DNA from: Bretschneidera sinensis
Taxonomy: Eukaryota > Streptophyta > Magnoliopsida > Brassicales > Akaniaceae
Assembly: GCA_023935145.1 (NCBI GenBank)
Contig: CM043700.1
Coordinates: 40,404,620 to 40,468,619, forward strand
Reading direction: 5' to 3'
Length of the DNA: 64,000 nt
Shown: one piece after another, positions 63,765-64,000 of the stretch
Position numbering within the stretch: the first letter of the stretch is position 1
Layout: every line of letters starts with the position of its first letter
Notes under the pieces: generated by a model
What the model saw: only the letters and a program-made list of their open reading frames with translations
Database searches by the model: none
Told to the model about the DNA's origin: nothing
Made by a program: the position numbers and the translations under genes

Positions 63765-64000
63765 ATGGCAAGATTTCTTAAACCATGTGTGCAAAATGTG
63801 TCACAAGCAGTACCAATTCCTAAATCCCCTTTGTTATTTGACTTAATTACCACCTCTGATCATAAATCTTCTGTCTTCATAAAAAATGTCCTTCAAAATG
63901 TTCACTTCAACGGTGGAACATCCCCTAGAAGAAATCAGAGGAATTGATTGATCGTTTAGCAGGAAAACATGGAGCCCTTTGGAATAAAACTTCCATATGT
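63765..64000 (+). pseudogene. PMD gene copy, 5'-truncated and frameshifted (runs off the window)
   Basis: Starts at the equivalent of codon 33 of the unit 1 PMD frame (ARFLKPCVQNVSQAVPIPK). The 5' flank and first codons are missing, so the ATG here is formed at the deletion junction. Near 63912 bases are lost and the frame drifts to GGTSPRRNQRN and a stop at 63945-63947. Similarity to the family goes on in another frame to the window end. Confidence 0.82.

Larger units (their letters stand above)
51335..63765 (+). repeat. Segmental duplication, unit 2
   Basis: Collinear with 7925-14030, then jumps to the equivalent of 15265 and continues to the window end. Extra sequences here are the solo LTR (51659-51993) and Tat element 2 (54921-61077). 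Missing are about 220 bp of unit 1 (about 11150-11370) at the Tat 3' junction and 1.23 kb ahead of the PMD frame. Confidence 0.88.

Overview
The window is nuclear DNA of a flowering plant, most likely a eudicot. This rests on AT-rich intergenic DNA, short GT-AG introns, plant-only gene families (plant mobile domain, DOG1-domain, defensin-like peptide, serine carboxypeptidase-like) and plant LTR retrotransposons. I cannot name the species from sequence alone.

Layout, left to right. 0-2 kb: minus-strand copy A of a plant gene of unknown function, running off the left edge. 2-6.2 kb: AT-rich intergenic DNA with a 141-bp tandem duplication, a stray promoter-like fragment and simple repeats. 6.26-9.02 kb: an intact five-exon gene for a plastid-type FHA-domain protein on the minus strand, with a SINE in its first intron. 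9.8-10.2 kb: a broken defensin-like gene. 11.8-13.8 kb: copy B of the unknown gene (three exons, 164 aa). 15.2-17.4 kb: a frame-broken plant-mobile-domain (PMD) gene, with a further PMD scrap at 17.8 kb. 20.2-23.4 kb: an intact eight-exon serine carboxypeptidase-like gene (488 aa). 24.7 kb: a solo LTR. 25-32.4 kb: AT-rich intergenic DNA.

32.4-50.6 kb is a three-level nest. A DOG1-domain gene resembling INAPERTURATE POLLEN1 is cut in its coding sequence by a 17.3-kb minus-strand Ty3/gypsy element of the Tat type (TSD GCATC). That element is itself cut inside its protease active-site motif by a 6.0-kb plus-strand gag-only LTR element (TSD GCTCC). The Tat element also has a plus-strand antisense ORF and a palindromic minisatellite.

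51.3-64 kb is a second copy of the 7.9-15.9 kb block. It has FHA exon 1 only (frameshifted), an intact defensin-like gene, copy C of the unknown gene and a PMD fragment. After duplication it gained a solo LTR and a second, 3'-truncated Tat element (54.9-61.1 kb).

No operon-like or cooperating gene system is visible. The main story is segmental duplication with diverging copies plus layered retrotransposon insertion. The host genes most likely to be functional are the FHA gene, copies B and C (copy A in part), the second defensin-like gene and the carboxypeptidase. All coordinates and splice calls were read by eye; no similarity searches were run.
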